DNA of 64,000 bases from Cryptomeria japonica (Eukaryota > Streptophyta > Pinopsida > Cupressales > Cupressaceae): contig NC_081408.1 in the NCBI RefSeq assembly GCF_030272615.1, positions 399,931,889-399,995,888 of the forward strand, given 5' to 3'. Position 1 is the first letter of the stretch; each line of letters opens with the position of its first letter. The position numbers and the translations under genes were made by a program. Positions 35,994 through 47,617 of this stretch are shown one piece after another. The notes below the pieces were generated by a model, which saw nothing but the letters and a program-made list of their open reading frames with translations, was not told the origin of the DNA and searched no databases.

Positions 35994-36619
35994 GAGGAGG
36001 CGACCCAGGGGGATAGTGAGATTGAGTGAGCGGCCTATCGGTAATGAACTAGTTTTTTTGTCTGGTTGCTATAAGCTGTGGGCAAATTTTGTATCTTGAA
36101 ACTTTTGAATTAATCGAATGAAAAAACCTTTACCGATAAAATTTTGTATCTTGATACTTTTGAAATTTTGTATTTTGAATGACTATATAGTATATATTTA
36201 TAAAATTATAATCAACCATAATCAATGTACAAATAATTAATGGAATGAATTGATTTTTTTTATAGAATTGCATAAAAAAGATCACGGTATTAAATTTATT
36301 TCCATTGTTTAACAAATAATTGAAATAACGTAGCTCATATACAAAAAACATTTGAAAGAAATTAATTAATAAAAATGAAATAGAATTATAGAAAGCATTT
36401 TTATATCCATAAGACTGTAAGAGGCAAACTGAAACAAACTGGAATTTGAAAAATTATCATTAATATTTATGCTTTTGAAATTTACAATTTTTTCATCAGA
36501 GACTTGAGTCCCCCAAAAACTTAAAAGCCAAAATGAGTGAGCCACTGGCACTCAGCCTGTTAGGGTTCAAGGACATAGAAAAAAAAACTACAGGTAGTGG
36601 AATTGTTTACAATTTTGCC
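35994..36619. other. AT-rich spacer between convergent ORFs
   Basis: This is non-coding, with ATTTTGTATCTTGA twice near 36090 and 36139. It probably contains the 3' untranslated ends of both flanking ORFs. No further feature is seen. Confidence 0.5.
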
Positions 36620-37195
36620 CTAAGAATCTGGCCCTCCTTCCATGTAGAATTCTTCAGATAACATAAGCTGAGAGAATTCTTCAAGCCACATGTAGTTTGG
36701 AAAGTCATCCAGGAGGAACCATTTCCAGAGGAAGTCCCTGCCAATCCACACCCATTTTCTGTGATGCGTCAGCTACTCCGCATTCAGGTTTAGGAGAAAT
36801 GGTTGCCTGGCCATTGGCAGTGTTTGGTCAGGGAGGAGAAGCTTGGATAAATCACTCGCCCAAGGGATCCCCACCCCTACTTCTGCAAGAACGACAAGAG
36901 TAATGTCATCTAAAAGGAAGTCTTCCTTAAAAACCTTCCTCAACGGCATCAGCATATCCACCTTGTCTCCTCCCAACTCTAGAACAGATGCTAAGAAGCG
37001 GGATGTAAGGTCCATGTTAACACGGTACCTATTTTTATTTCGCAGAAATTCTTTGCCCAACACCATCTGCATAGCCTCATTGGTGAACGACCCAACCTCC
37101 TTGCAGACTGATTGGAGGGTTGGGTCTCTAACAAAGCCTAGAAAGGCCCTCTGGTCCTCTGCAAAAATGCTTCTCAAGCAGATGGGAGTGTCCAT
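36620..37195 (-). pseudogene. helical protein of unknown family, minus-strand member of the pair
   Basis: ATG at 37195 on the minus strand; 191 codons to TAG at 36620-36622 with one in-frame TAG at 36773-36775. Shared blocks with the plus-strand ORF include FLGFVRDPTLQ (other: FLGKVSDKRMQ), RYRVNMDLTSRFLA (RYQTNMEVYSLIMA) and EDFLLDDITLVVLAEVGVGI (EFLINLDSILEWVVSGVGI). The C-terminal part, after the stop, has RKWVWIGRDFLWKWFLLDDF and is not obviously shared. A TATA-like TTTATATA lies on the minus strand at 37330-37323. Diverged paralogues facing each other suggest an old inverted duplication or captured gene copies. Confidence 0.5.
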
Positions 37196-37809
37196 CTTGA
37201 GAAAACAAATTAACAAATTAAACAACCTGAGCAGTGAGCCTATAAACCTAAAATACCGTGAGCTCTAACAATTTATCTACCAAATGGCAAAGGCTAATTG
37301 AAGATGAAAGAAGTAGAGATCGTATATAAATTGTTGAAGCTCTTGATTGTAATAATTACTTCTTTAAAAGTATTAACTGCTATAAAAAATTTTAAATCTT
37401 TCATATCTCTGCAAATCTTTCCCATAAATGTACGAGTGTGCGAAATTGGAAACAGCTATGAACCAGTACCAAATTGGCAAGTATCACATTGGAAGTCATG
37501 GGGACAGAGTGGATTGTCGTAATTGAATAGATATATATTAAATGAACAAAATTATCAATCATGATTCATGACATTTGATACGTGTCTATTGAATCCAATT
37601 CCATTCCGGGAACTTTCTGGTGAGCTATGTTCTCTTCAGAAAATTGGGCCAAAATAAAACTTCAGCCATTGATCTATGATCATCAAACTGTTTAAAATCA
37701 TTGATAGATTTTAGGTATGTGTCACCCTTTACGTGACAAAGAGGTCGCACTTATTGATACATCATGCAGAGTCCGGACTCAATCTATTATGTGATGTGAT
37801 GTGCCTTGT
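37196..37809. other. spacer with a diverged copy of the upstream array unit
   Basis: At about 37600-37690 the sequence TTCCGGGAACTTTCTGG, then TTGGGCCAAAATAAAAC, then CAGCCATTGATCTATGATCA resembles one unit of the 33.5-34.6 kb array in the same orientation. So array-like sequence lies on both sides of the paralogous ORF pair. No coding region is seen. Confidence 0.45.
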
Positions 37810-38241
37810 CTATTAATGGCAATGAATTTATGAAATCGCCAGTGAATTATATATTGTACCATAAATAACAAAATATTCGCCAAAACAAATTAAATAATTT
37901 TCAAGCGGTGGATAAAAATCGCCAATACATTTAAATAATTTTCAAGCAGTGGATAAAAATCGCCAATACATTTAAATAATTTTTCCTTCGGAGTAAAATT
38001 TTTCGCTCATACAATTATATATTTGTTCCTTTTAACAATAATTATTCGCCTCCCACAATAAATATTTTCCCCATAGAACAAGGTATTATTCACCATAAAT
38101 TTATGGCATTTTCGTACCCTAGAAAAAAAATCGCCAATACAAAATAATTTTTTCCTCATTAAAATAAACAATTTCGCCATTGATATGAAAATTTCCCCCC
38201 GAAAATAATGTCTAATTCGCCAGGATTATACACAGTTGCCC
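37810..38241 (+). repeat. region rich in CGCC words, with 41-bp tandem copies
   Basis: ATTCGCC, AATCGCC and TTTCGCC occur about ten times. CGCCAATACA is present at 37920, 37961 and 38132. A 41-bp unit (AATTTTCAAGCAGTGGATAA and flanks) is tandemly doubled around 37900-37980. The same word family is dense at the left end of the hAT element (TGCCAATACA at 23261). Confidence 0.6.
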
Positions 38242-38261
38242 GGGGGGGGGGGGGGGGGGGG
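38242..38261. repeat. 20-bp poly-G run at a sequence junction
   Basis: A pure run of 20 G separates the CGCC-rich region from a Gypsy coding relic. Such a run can be genuine slippage, or a sequencing or assembly artefact; it coincides with an abrupt change of element on its two sides. Confidence 0.8.
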
Positions 38262-38281
38262 TTTCTTAAAGTTATCCCTGA

Positions 38282-39994
38282 GAAGGTGTTGATCATTCTC
38301 TACCCCATGAGAGAACCATAGCCAAAGAGGATAAAATCGTGATTTATAACTCTCTTGATATCATCTCACCTTCCATGAACCTCAATCATTTTTCCTCTGA
38401 AGGTAAGGCATTTGTTTATCCCCAAATAGGTTCTACTCATAAGGATACCTTAGCTCAAGAAGAGATTGTTAACATCTTTTTCAAATGTCTCCCTCTCAAA
38501 GGTGAAACTTTAGAGAGTAATGTTGATCCTTCTCCTAGAGAGTCTAATCCCCATGTAGATCCTTTGATTATAAAGGATGATATGACATTTCCTACCAATA
38601 CTCTTCCTTCTAAAACATCAATGCCTACTCCTAGGCTACCTCCTAAAATTGATCTCATCCATGATAACATTTTAGTGAAAGAAGAGACTATCAACATTTC
38701 TTCCAACAATCTTGTCCATTCTTCTTCTAAAATTCATAAGGACACCTCTGATATTCCTAAACCATCTTCAATCAATTTGATGCATGTGAACGAAATGCCT
38801 AATAAACCCCTCTTCACAGTTCAAGGTGCTTGTCCTTCTCAAAATTCTCAACGTAAATGTATTTTAGTGGTTCAAGGTGGTTATGCTAATGATTGTTTTT
38901 TTACTCCTAAGAAACCTGTTATTATTGTGCAAGGAGGTTATCCTACTAATATTCCTTATGAGTATGTGAATAAAATCACTAGAGAGAGTTATAATATGGT
39001 TGCTCATACTTACAACATGAGAAACAATAGGCAACCTAGTCCTCCTCTAGTTATCCCAACTTTACTTCCTCCCTCTCAACCTACTCTTCCACAAGTACCT
39101 CGTATATCATAGACTCTTAGTAAGGAGTATGATCTCATTGAACAACTTAAAGCTACTCTTGCCAATATTTCTATTTGGGATTTGGTTAAAACTTCACCTT
39201 CTTATCATGGGATGTTACAAGATGCTTTGAAAAACTTAGATGTCCCACCTGTAGTGACACCTAATAACATGGCTTATTTGGTTGATCCTACAAACAAACC
39301 CAAAGTTCAAATTGTATTCACACAAGATGAGTTACCTTCTCATGAAATCCAACATCAATATGATCCTCTTATGATTGTGGTTATTATCAACAATAGTGAT
39401 ATAAGATGAACCCTTGTGGACAATAGATTTGGCCTTAATGTTTGCAATGTGGACTTATGGGATAAGATTAATATGGAGCGTTCTCTCATCGAACTTGCTT
39501 CTATTTCTATTTGAGGCTTTGATAATGTTGTTAAACAATATTTAGGTGTCATAACCTTGCCTGTTAAGGTAGGTCCTATTATTTTACCTACACCTATTCA
39601 TTTCATGCCTAGTAGTTTGACATATAACCTTCTATTAGGGAGACCGTGGATTCATAGCATGCAATTTGTCCCCTCAACATTGCATAGGCAAGTCAAGTTC
39701 ATTTACAACAATAAGACATACACCTTGTTAGCTGATACCAATCTTCAAGAACCACTAAAATATGGATCTTCTTGTTCAAATACTTCCCATTCTTCTCCCA
39801 ATCATCCCACTTCTTCAAATACATCTATTTCCTTTAATGATCTTGTTCCTTCTAGTAGTCCCAATTCTTCTACTCAATTGGAATCTCCTCCCAAAGATAT
39901 ATTTTCTCTCGAAGGAGTGCTCTTAGATGATGATTGGAGATCTCTAGACTTTAACCCTACTTTTATAGGAGAGTATATAGTATCTTGGAATTAA
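38282..39994 (+). pseudogene. Tat-type gag and protease (broken)
   Basis: A single frame runs from 38282 to 39994 with stops at 39110, 39407 and about 39513 (TAG, TGA, TGA). The first part is a Ser/Pro-rich Gag linker with three VQGG-type words (VQGACP, VVQGGYANDC, IVQGGYPTNI). Then come LIEQLKATLANISIWDLVK and the SYHGMLQDALKNLDVP block typical of Tat/Ogre Gag ends. The protease region ends with LLLGRPWIHSMQFVPSTLHR, a Gypsy hallmark. The catalytic position reads LVDNRFGLN where LVDGGSxxN is expected, so the active site is lost. The protease would have cut Gag-Pol. Confidence 0.75.
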
Positions 39995-40182
39995 TCTAAG
40001 AATGAGAAGGATAAATCTAAGGAGGAACCTAAAGAGAAACCCACTTTGTCTGAACAACTAAGTAACCATTTTGTGGCTGTTTCTAATTCAAATAATTCTT
40101 CAAATCCTTCCTCTAATTCATATAGCACTGAGAGCTATGAGGCGCAACCATCGCTTTCTTATTTGGCATCCCTTTATGGTCC

Positions 40183-40428
40183 TTGTTTCACATTTTAGCT
40201 AAGAGTGGCTTTAATGGAACTGGTTGTGGTACAAATGAACAAGGAATTAAAGTTCCTTTAGAATATAACATACATGAAGCTTCATTTGGACTTGGATATA
40301 ATCCTTCTAATCCCACCAAAGTATCTAAAAGACCATCTCTCAATGCGAATGCTATATTTAGTAGTGATGATGACCTCACCTCAATTAAATCATCTTCTAC
40401 TTCTTTCAACACTCATCCCACCTCATAA
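40183..40428 (+). pseudogene. G-patch segment of Tat-type element
   Basis: In a frame shifted relative to the protease, the translation reads FHILAKSGFNGTGCGTNEQG then ASFGLGYNPSNPTK. This matches the G-patch pattern of conserved glycines ending GLGY. G-patches after the protease are known in some retroelements, where they bind nucleic acid. The frame stops at 40428. No polymerase follows. Confidence 0.65.
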
Positions 40429-41785
40429 GAAAATCTTGGTGATGAACACATCTCTTTATGAATCTCCTCAAGAGATTTCTAATCCCACTTACGGGACTTT
40501 ATCTTCTACTCATTCTAAAATCCCTTCTTCTAGGAATAAGGCTCTAATGAAATACACTTATCCCTCTCCTAAGATTTCTAGTGTGCAAGAAAAGTATGAC
40601 TTAGTGGCCTATTATTCTCCTATAAACTTCTCTCTTTCTAAAGACTTTTTAACATTCATCATCTTATACATGTTTTTAATCTCACTTATAGTATATCATT
40701 TAATATGTCATATTCAAATACCTCATTCAATCTATCATGTCTTTAAATAACATTAATGGCTATTATGTTTCTCATAATTATGTGACATTGATAGCTCACT
40801 TACTGGGGGCTCATTGTCATTCATGATGGTACAATTTCATGTGCAATCGTACTTTTGGAAGCAACATAATAGCCTATTTCTATCTCATCTCTTCTCCCTA
40901 TATATAGGGGGCAAGAGTGATTTCAAATATCTCTCCTTAATATTAAAGTTTCCCCTTTATGAAGTAGTGTCTTCTATAAAGATTTCTTATTGATTGTAGA
41001 GGTGTATTCATATTTGAATTCCTTCTCTCATATTGGAACAAACATCCCTAATGGAGATCTTAAGTACATATCCTTAATTGGGACCTCATCCTTGGTGTTG
41101 GAAGTCTTTGATCATTCATCAGTTTCTTTTCTTCATTGAGTAGTATACTTTATAATAAACCCTTCTATTTTGTGAACGTGCATATCCCTGATGAGGATCT
41201 CTTGCCTTCTTTTAGAAGAGCATTTCTATAAATAAACTCTCTTTGATGTCATTTCAATCCTCAATTCTTTTCCAATTTCCTTTATGGAGTTGCATTTTTG
41301 GATTATATCTCTTGCATTTGTTTCCATTTAAATCTTTCATTTTGTGTTAGAGAGCTCTCAAATCCTCACACTCTTTGTTGTGTTGGAATTTATATTTAGT
41401 CCTCTTTCTTACCAAATGATTCTCCATTTAGTTTTTGATCTTGTATCAAATCTTCTTGTGAGCATTTTTCATCAATCTTCTTTCACAATTCAATGTGGTA
41501 AACATGATACCCTGTTTCAACTCACTAAATTAGCAAGCTGAAATAGGGGGAGCATATAGCTACCCTCAAATTTTTATCACCTTCCATAGTAAGAATTTAG
41601 GTGATTTTGCGATTTTATCTAACATATGGTTTTGTAGGGTGTGGTTCCTAACTATAAACTGCAGATACCGCTGGGGGCTTCATTTGACAACTTTTGGGTA
41701 TATCCTTTTTCATGAATGTTTAATTTTCTTTACTTTAGCTTGCATATGCACGTAGTGTCATATGACCACTAAAGTGGGGGCTAAA
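40429..41785 (+). other. 3' non-coding region of Tat relic with repeats and purine tracts
   Basis: A CATCCCTAATGGAGATCT-type word recurs near 41045, 41072 and 41180 (CATATCCCTGATGAGGATCT). GGGGGCT tracts occur near 40804, 41672 and 41776; the last, AAAGTGGGGGCTAAA at 41771-41785, abuts the LTR and is the likely polypurine tract. Confidence 0.55.
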
Positions 41786-42773
41786 TGTAGCGTCATAAAT
41801 TGTACACCCTTGCTAGGGTGGTACAATTCTATGCTTAGTTTAGCACCCACCTTAGTGTGTTTGCATCTTGCATTGTAATTTCTCTTTAAGAATTTAATTA
41901 ATTAATTTAATTTAATCTAAAGTCATATTTCATCACTCCCCACATCAGAAAATTGGGCCCTTTACCCTAATTGTGCCCCTTTTTATTTTATTCCTCCAAT
42001 AAATCATTAAATCATAAACCCTAATTATGTCTTATTTCGACCTTTAAGGCTTGATTTTGCATGTCAAAACATCTCAAAATCAGTTGTAACTTTGGGATTC
42101 ACTCTAATATCATCATATCCAATGACCTTGAAAATTTGGTGAAAAGTTGGTTGGACCATGTGCAAGTGCAACACGGTCCCCGACATTTATCTTGAAATTT
42201 TGGGAGCATAATCCTATGATATTATAATGCTTAACCCCAAGAAATTGGCAGGAAATTCAAATCCTAGATCAGCCTAAAGATGAAATTAAGATCTAGGGTT
42301 TCATACATAAGAGCTCTCTTTCTTCATTTGAAGGAATGGAATCAAATCTAATCAAACTAAGATCTAAGAACAAGGAAGTTTTGGCAAAGCAAGCACAATG
42401 ATCCTTCTATGTATTGAAAGAGAAGCTTATGTGGAGTCTTCAACAACATTCCAAAATATTAATCAAGAATTCATCAAGTATTTATTAAGCATTCATCATC
42501 AATTAGGAGCCTTGAAGAGATTGAAGAATAATAAGAGATCATCGACTGACGATTGGCTTGTACCTCTCACTTAGGGGTTGGGTATGATTTCGTGTTGTTT
42601 TCATGTCTTTGCATGAGCTTCATTACATCAATTTGAATATTTAAATTCATGCTTTAGATCACTTTGCATTATTGATTTAGAGTATTTACTTTGTCAATTA
42701 CAAGCATTTAGGGTCTACTCTTTAGGGTTTCTCTAGATTGTTTGCATTCATCTTAGGGTCTTGCACACACACA
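41786..42773 (+). mobile_element. LTR of the Tat relic (988 bp)
   Basis: It starts TGTAGCGTCATAAATTG after a purine tract and is taken to end at the CA run at 42773 (CACACACACA). Only one LTR is in the window, so the exact end is inferred by analogy with the Gypsy LTRs at 2113 and 53642, which also end in CA repeats. Confidence 0.55.
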
Positions 42774-43096
42774 AGATTCCTACACATATTATTTTACTAT
42801 ACAAAGTGGCTATTTGTGGAGGTAGAAATAACCAACACAAGGGTTTGACTAAGGCAAAACCCTATATAGCCACCCAAACCCCCTTATTTTTCAGTTGCAG
42901 GTGCAAAAACAGGTACCTAGAAGACTTCCCAGATCAACAAAAGGCAAAAGGACAATCCCAAGGCCTCAGAATGCCCCAAATCCATTAGGGAGTGTGGCAC
43001 CCTGATCCTACCAAAGATAGGGGTGTGGCACCCTGGTCCCCCTCAATTTCAATGATTTTTGATAGGGTGAAGGCTCAAAATCTCAGGTTTGCAGCC
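42774..43096. other. flank between Tat LTR and truncated Copia 2 LTR
   Basis: Non-coding. GTGTGGCACCCTG occurs twice (about 42993 and 43023). CCCTGGTCC at 43031-43039 reappears at 49161-49169 on the far side of Copia 2. Confidence 0.5.
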
Positions 43097-43465
43097 TTTC
43101 AGTCAATGTGACTCCCATTTTGTGATTAAGCAGTGAGCTCTAGGTAGTTGGTCTTTCTGCATGTGCAGACCCCATTTGTACACACTTACTATCTGTAGTA
43201 GTATCATCTGATTGTGGGTAAGGCTTCCCACCATGGTTTTTCCCCTTACCAAGTTTCCACATACAAATATCTATGTTATGTGTTGTGGATGTTATTTGTC
43301 TTTTGTTTCATGCATTAAACTTTACTGGTACTATTATTAACTGTTAAACTGTCTACCAGCATTAAGTTTGGTTTACTGATATTATGCACTAGGTTTGGTA
43401 TTTGGGTTGAAATTAATAAACAACTGATTCACCCCCCCCCTCTCAGTTGCCTTCGAGTCCTAACA
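43097..43465 (+). mobile_element. truncated 5' LTR of Copia 2
   Basis: Similarity to the 3' LTR begins at about 43097 (GTGACTCCCATTTTGTGATT) and runs to the end, TAACA at 43465. It includes the GAGCTCTAGG block, the ACCATGGTTTTTCCCCTTAC block and the C-rich terminal hairpin (43421-43449). Confidence 0.85.
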
Positions 43466-43467
43466 AT

Positions 43468-43479
43468 TGGTATCAGATC
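43468..43479 (+). other. primer binding site of Copia 2
   Basis: TGGTATCAGATC two bases after the LTR; initiator tRNA-Met type with one difference. Confidence 0.8.
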
Positions 43480-43522
43480 AAACTCCTCTTTTTGTAGAAG
43501 TTTAATAGCTTGAGGATATTCT

Positions 43523-44856
43523 ATGGCAACTAACTATTTCAGGAAGGATAGTCCAAAGCTTGATGGAACTAACTATTGTATATGGAAGATCAGAATGGAG
43601 ACACATCTGAATTGTATTGGAAGAGACATATGGGATGTTACAAAGAATGGCTATGTTGGTCCTACACAAAGTCAACCTAATGCACCAACCTTGGCAAAGA
43701 TCAGGAGAATGATTGCAAAGCAAGAGAAACACTTTTGAGCATATTGTGAGATCAGTAAATCATGGGATTATCAGACCGATCTACTGCTAAAGCTATTTGG
43801 GATAAATTGGAGACTATGAATGAAGGTGATACCACTGTCAAAATTGCAAAACTGGAATGCTTCAGGGTCAGGTATGAAAATCTAAAAATGGAAGAAGATG
43901 AAAGGATTTTTGCTTTTATGGAAAGAGTTAATAAAATTGTTTTGGGTATACAATGTTGTGGAGGATCCTTAAGTGAAGATGAAATTGTTTCTAAAGTTTT
44001 AAGAGAATTGCCATCGGCATACAAAATGAAATTAACTGCTATTAATGAATTGAGAATAATGCCTAATGCATCAGTATCTAGAGATACTTTGGTTGGAAAA
44101 CTTTCAGCATTTGAATTTGAGGAATTTGGTCTTGTTGCTACAATTAAGACAGATTTGGCTTTCAAAGCTTCATCATCTGCATCATCATCATCATCATCTA
44201 AAAAATATGACTGGAAAGCATTCTATGCTAGAGAACTTGAAGAAATCAAAAGAGAGAATGAAGAACTTGAAGAGCTTGAAGCACTATTTGCAAGGAAAAT
44301 GCCTAAAGGTCCAGTTGGAAGTAAGTATGAAGGTAAAGCACCATTTAAATGTTTTAACTATAATAAAATTGGTCATATGGCATCTAGGTGTCCTGATAGA
44401 CATGCAAGATTGAAAGAAGAAGCTAAAAGAACATATAAGCCTAACCTTGAATATCAAAGATATAGATGTAAGAAGAATAGAGACAAATCATGTTACTATG
44501 TTGATGAAGGAGTTACTAATGATTCTAATGAGGAACCGACATACAATGGATGGGATTTTGTTGCAATAACAAAAGATCAACCGACACCTAATATTCAACC
44601 GGTAGAGCAGGCCCTGGTAGCTAAAATTGAAGAAAAGGATGAATGGATCATTGATTCCGGATGTTCACATCATATGACAGGTGATAAGAGTAAATTATTA
44701 ACCTTTCAGGAATACAATGGAGGTCTAGTAAGATTTGGGGATGAAAAAGCTTGTTTGATCAGAGGAAAAGGCACTATATCTTTTGATGGTAAGCACAATA
44801 CTGACAACGTTTATTATGTTGAAGGTTTGAAGCATAATCTTTTGAGTGTTGGTTAA
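43523..44856 (+). pseudogene. gag-pol: Copia 2 gag and protease
   Basis: ATG 43523 gives MATNYFRKDSPKLDGTNYCI and MEDER-type helices. An early TGA (43736) and a frame change separate the first 71 residues from a 364-codon open block, 43762-44856. That block holds the Gag core (ETMNEGDTTVKIAKLECF), a Ser run from TCA repeats, a zinc knuckle with its second Cys changed to Tyr (CFNYNKIGHMASRC), and the protease active site WIIDSGCSHHMTGD near 44650. It ends at TAA 44854-44856, exactly after LLSVG, where Copia 1 has a Gln. Confidence 0.85.
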
Positions 44857-45759
44857 TTAGTTGGAAAAGGATTTCAGTTACAATTGAAGAATGGTAAATG
44901 CAAAATCATAAATAGAACTGGTTTGGAAATTGCAACCAGTAATCAGACTAGAGGTAATATCTTTCATTTGAATAACAATGAGAAGACATGTTTGATTGCA
45001 CATATTGATGAAAGTTGGTTATGGCATAAAAGACTTTGTCATGTAGATTTTGATTGCATTGTGAAAATCAGTACAAATAAGGCAGTAAGGGATTTACCTA
45101 AGATTGTTAAACCTCACAATCTGGTATGTAAGGAGTGTCAATTTGGAAAACAAGTTAGAGCAACTTTTAAGAGTATTCCAAAAAAATCCAATAATGTTCT
45201 TGACTTAATTCATACTGATTTATGTGGTCCAACAAGAACTAGAAGTTTACAAGGAGATATATATTTTATGCTAATCATTGATGATTATTCTAGAATGTGT
45301 TGGGTTACTTTTCTCAGGGAGAAATCAGAAGCTTTTGAGAAATTCAAACTATTCAAGGTCATGGTAAAGAATGAAACCGGTAAGAAAATCAAATGTTTGA
45401 GATCAGATCAAGGAGGTGAATTCACATCTAAGGAATTTAATACATTCTGTGAAGTGAATGGAATCAGAAGACAATTATCAGCACCTCGGACACCCAAGCA
45501 AAATGGTGTTGTGGAAAGGAAGAACAAAACTATTTTGGATGCAACTAGAAGCATGATATCCGAAGCAAACCTACCTCATGTGTATTGGAGAGAAGCGGTG
45601 AATACAAATGTTTATACATTCAACAAAGTTCACATTAAAGGTGAAACCAGTAAGACCCCTCATGAACTATGGTTTGGTAATACTCCTACTCTTAAATATT
45701 TCAGAATATTTGGAAGCAAATGTTATATTAGGAGAGATGATTATATTGGCAAATGTTAA
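44857..45759 (+). pseudogene. pol: Copia 2 integrase
   Basis: In frame with the protease after one stop, about 300 codons are open. Zinc-binding end: WLWHKRLCHVDFDCIVK near 45020 and CKECQFGKQ near 45128. Catalytic core: LIHTDLCGP near 45205 (first Asp), IIDDYSRMCWV near 45275, CLRSDQGGEFTSKEF near 45395 (second Asp), and PKQNGVVERKN near 45495 (Glu). All three catalytic residues are present. The frame ends at 45759, where a short deletion removes sequence retained in Copia 1. Confidence 0.85.
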
Positions 45760-46131
45760 CAAGAGATTGCAGAAAATCATTTAGAGTGCAAATGTGAAGA
45801 TTGATGAATAGTTTAGAGGTAATTCAAGGTCTATGGACTCTGAACCGGTAGTTGAGATATTCACAAATGAACCTACAATGAGTACATCAGTATAGAATGT
45901 TGATCCAGTCACACCGGCATCATCTAAGAATTCCACAGTGACTAAAGAACAACGATAAGTGAATACACCCAGGTATGTAAGATTGAATCATTCTGAAAGT
46001 CAGATAATTGGGAATAAGTATCAAGGTGTTATGAATAGAGGAAGACTGGCAAATGAAGAGGTATGCCTAATTTCTAAAATTGAATCAACAACTATTAATG
46101 AGGCATGTGAAGATAACATTGGATTAAGGCT

Positions 46132-47121
46132 ATGGAAGATGAATTAGAACAAATTGAGAAGAATAACACATGGACATTGGTTCCCCGACCTAAAAACAAA
46201 AATATAATTGGAACTAAATGGGTATTCAGAAATAAACTTAATGAAGACGTTAAGGTAATAAAAAACAAACCAAGATTAGTGTGTAAGGGATATTTATAGA
46301 AAGAAGGAATTGATTACAATGAAACCTTTGCACCGGTAGCTAGAATTGAGGCGGTCAGATTATTCTTAGCTTTTGCAGCACACAAGAACTATAAAGTATA
46401 TCAAATGGATGTTAAATGTGCATTTCTAAATGGTGATCTTGAAGAGGAAGTTTACATTGCACAACCTGATAGATTTTCTTTGACAGATGACAAAGATAAG
46501 GTTTGCAGGTTAAGGAAAGCTTTATATGGATTGAAGCAAGCTCCTAGAGCTTGGTATGCTAGATTGGACAACTATCTTTTGAAGCTTGGTTACACTAAAG
46601 GTAATGCTGACAACAACTTATACTACAAAGTGAATAATGATGACATCTTGGTTATTGAAGTTTTTGTTGATGATATCATTTTTGGAGGAGAAGAAGGATT
46701 GTGTAAAGACTTTTCTAATAAGATGCAGGAAGAATTTCAAATGTCTATGATTGGGGAGATAAAATTATTTTTAGGATTGCAAATTTCATAGACTGATAAA
46801 GGTATATTCATAAATCAATCAAAGTACTTGAAGGAATTACTTAAGAAATTTGGTATGGAAAACTCTAAACCAGTAAATAATCCTATGACTACAACTGATA
46901 AACTATCATTGAAGGATGAATCAACACCTGTTAATCCGATAAAATATGAATCTATGATTGAAGGTTTACTGTATTTGACACAAACAAGACCTAATATTAT
47001 GAATGCAGTATGTATTATTTTAATATTTCAGAGTAATTCTAAGGAAAATCATGAATCAACAGTAAAAAAGGATTTTCCGGTACCTACAAGGCACAACAAA
47101 TCTTGGTTTATGGTATCCTAA
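46132..47121 (+). pseudogene. pol: Copia 2 reverse transcriptase
   Basis: The open frame is interrupted only at 46297 (TAG) and 46789 (TAG), both at Gln positions of Copia 1. Motifs: IIGTKWVFRNKLNED, the palm block VYQMDVKCAFLNGDLEEEVY near 46395, ALYGLKQAPRAWYARLDNYL near 46520, and FVDDIIFGGEEG from 46663 with both Asp residues. It then continues to GLLYLTQTRPNIMNAV near 46965, where it degrades. The enzyme would copy the element RNA in Copia particles. Confidence 0.85.
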
Positions 47122-47617
47122 AGATGAAAATTTTGATTTATGTGCATAAATAGATGCAAATTGGGTAGGAGATGTAGATGACAGAAAAAGCACCACCGAC
47201 AGAGCATTTTTTCTTGGTAGCAGACTAATTTCATGGTTGAGCAAGAAACAAAGTTGTACATCACTATCAACAGCTGAATCAGAATATGTTGCAACAATAA
47301 CTAATTGTACACAGGTATTATGGATTAAACAAATGTTGAAGGACATAAAGGTAAAATGCAAAGAACCTATAATCATTTACTATGATAATATGGCAGCAAT
47401 TGATATATCAAAGAATCCAGTTTTTCGCTTTAAAACTAAACATGTTTCTATCAAATTTAATTTTCTAAAAGAGAATGTTGAAGCAAAAGAAGTAAAATTG
47501 GTTTATGTGAATACTAAAGAGTAGATTGCGGATATCTTTACTAAGCCTTTTCCTAAGGAAACTTTTGAATATCGAAGAGAGCAGCTTGGAGTTATACCCT
47601 CACCAGTAGAAACTTAG
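47122..47617 (+). pseudogene. pol: Copia 2 RNase H and end of pol
   Basis: Frame-shifted from the reverse transcriptase. Blocks: LSTAESEYVA near 47268, WIKQMLKDIKVK, and the C-terminal tail ADIFTKPFPKETFEYRREQL. One stop lies at about 47522; the final TAG is at 47615-47617. Confidence 0.75.

Larger units (their letters stand above)
38262..42773 (+). mobile_element. Tat/Ogre-type Ty3/Gypsy relic lacking pol
   Basis: A gag-protease coding relic (38282-39994) and a G-patch segment (40183-40428) are followed by a 1.3-kb non-coding region, a purine tract and an LTR at 41786. No reverse transcriptase, RNase H or integrase block is present between the G-patch and the LTR. The 5' end is missing at the poly-G junction. 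So the copy is either internally deleted or belongs to a non-autonomous group. Confidence 0.7.
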
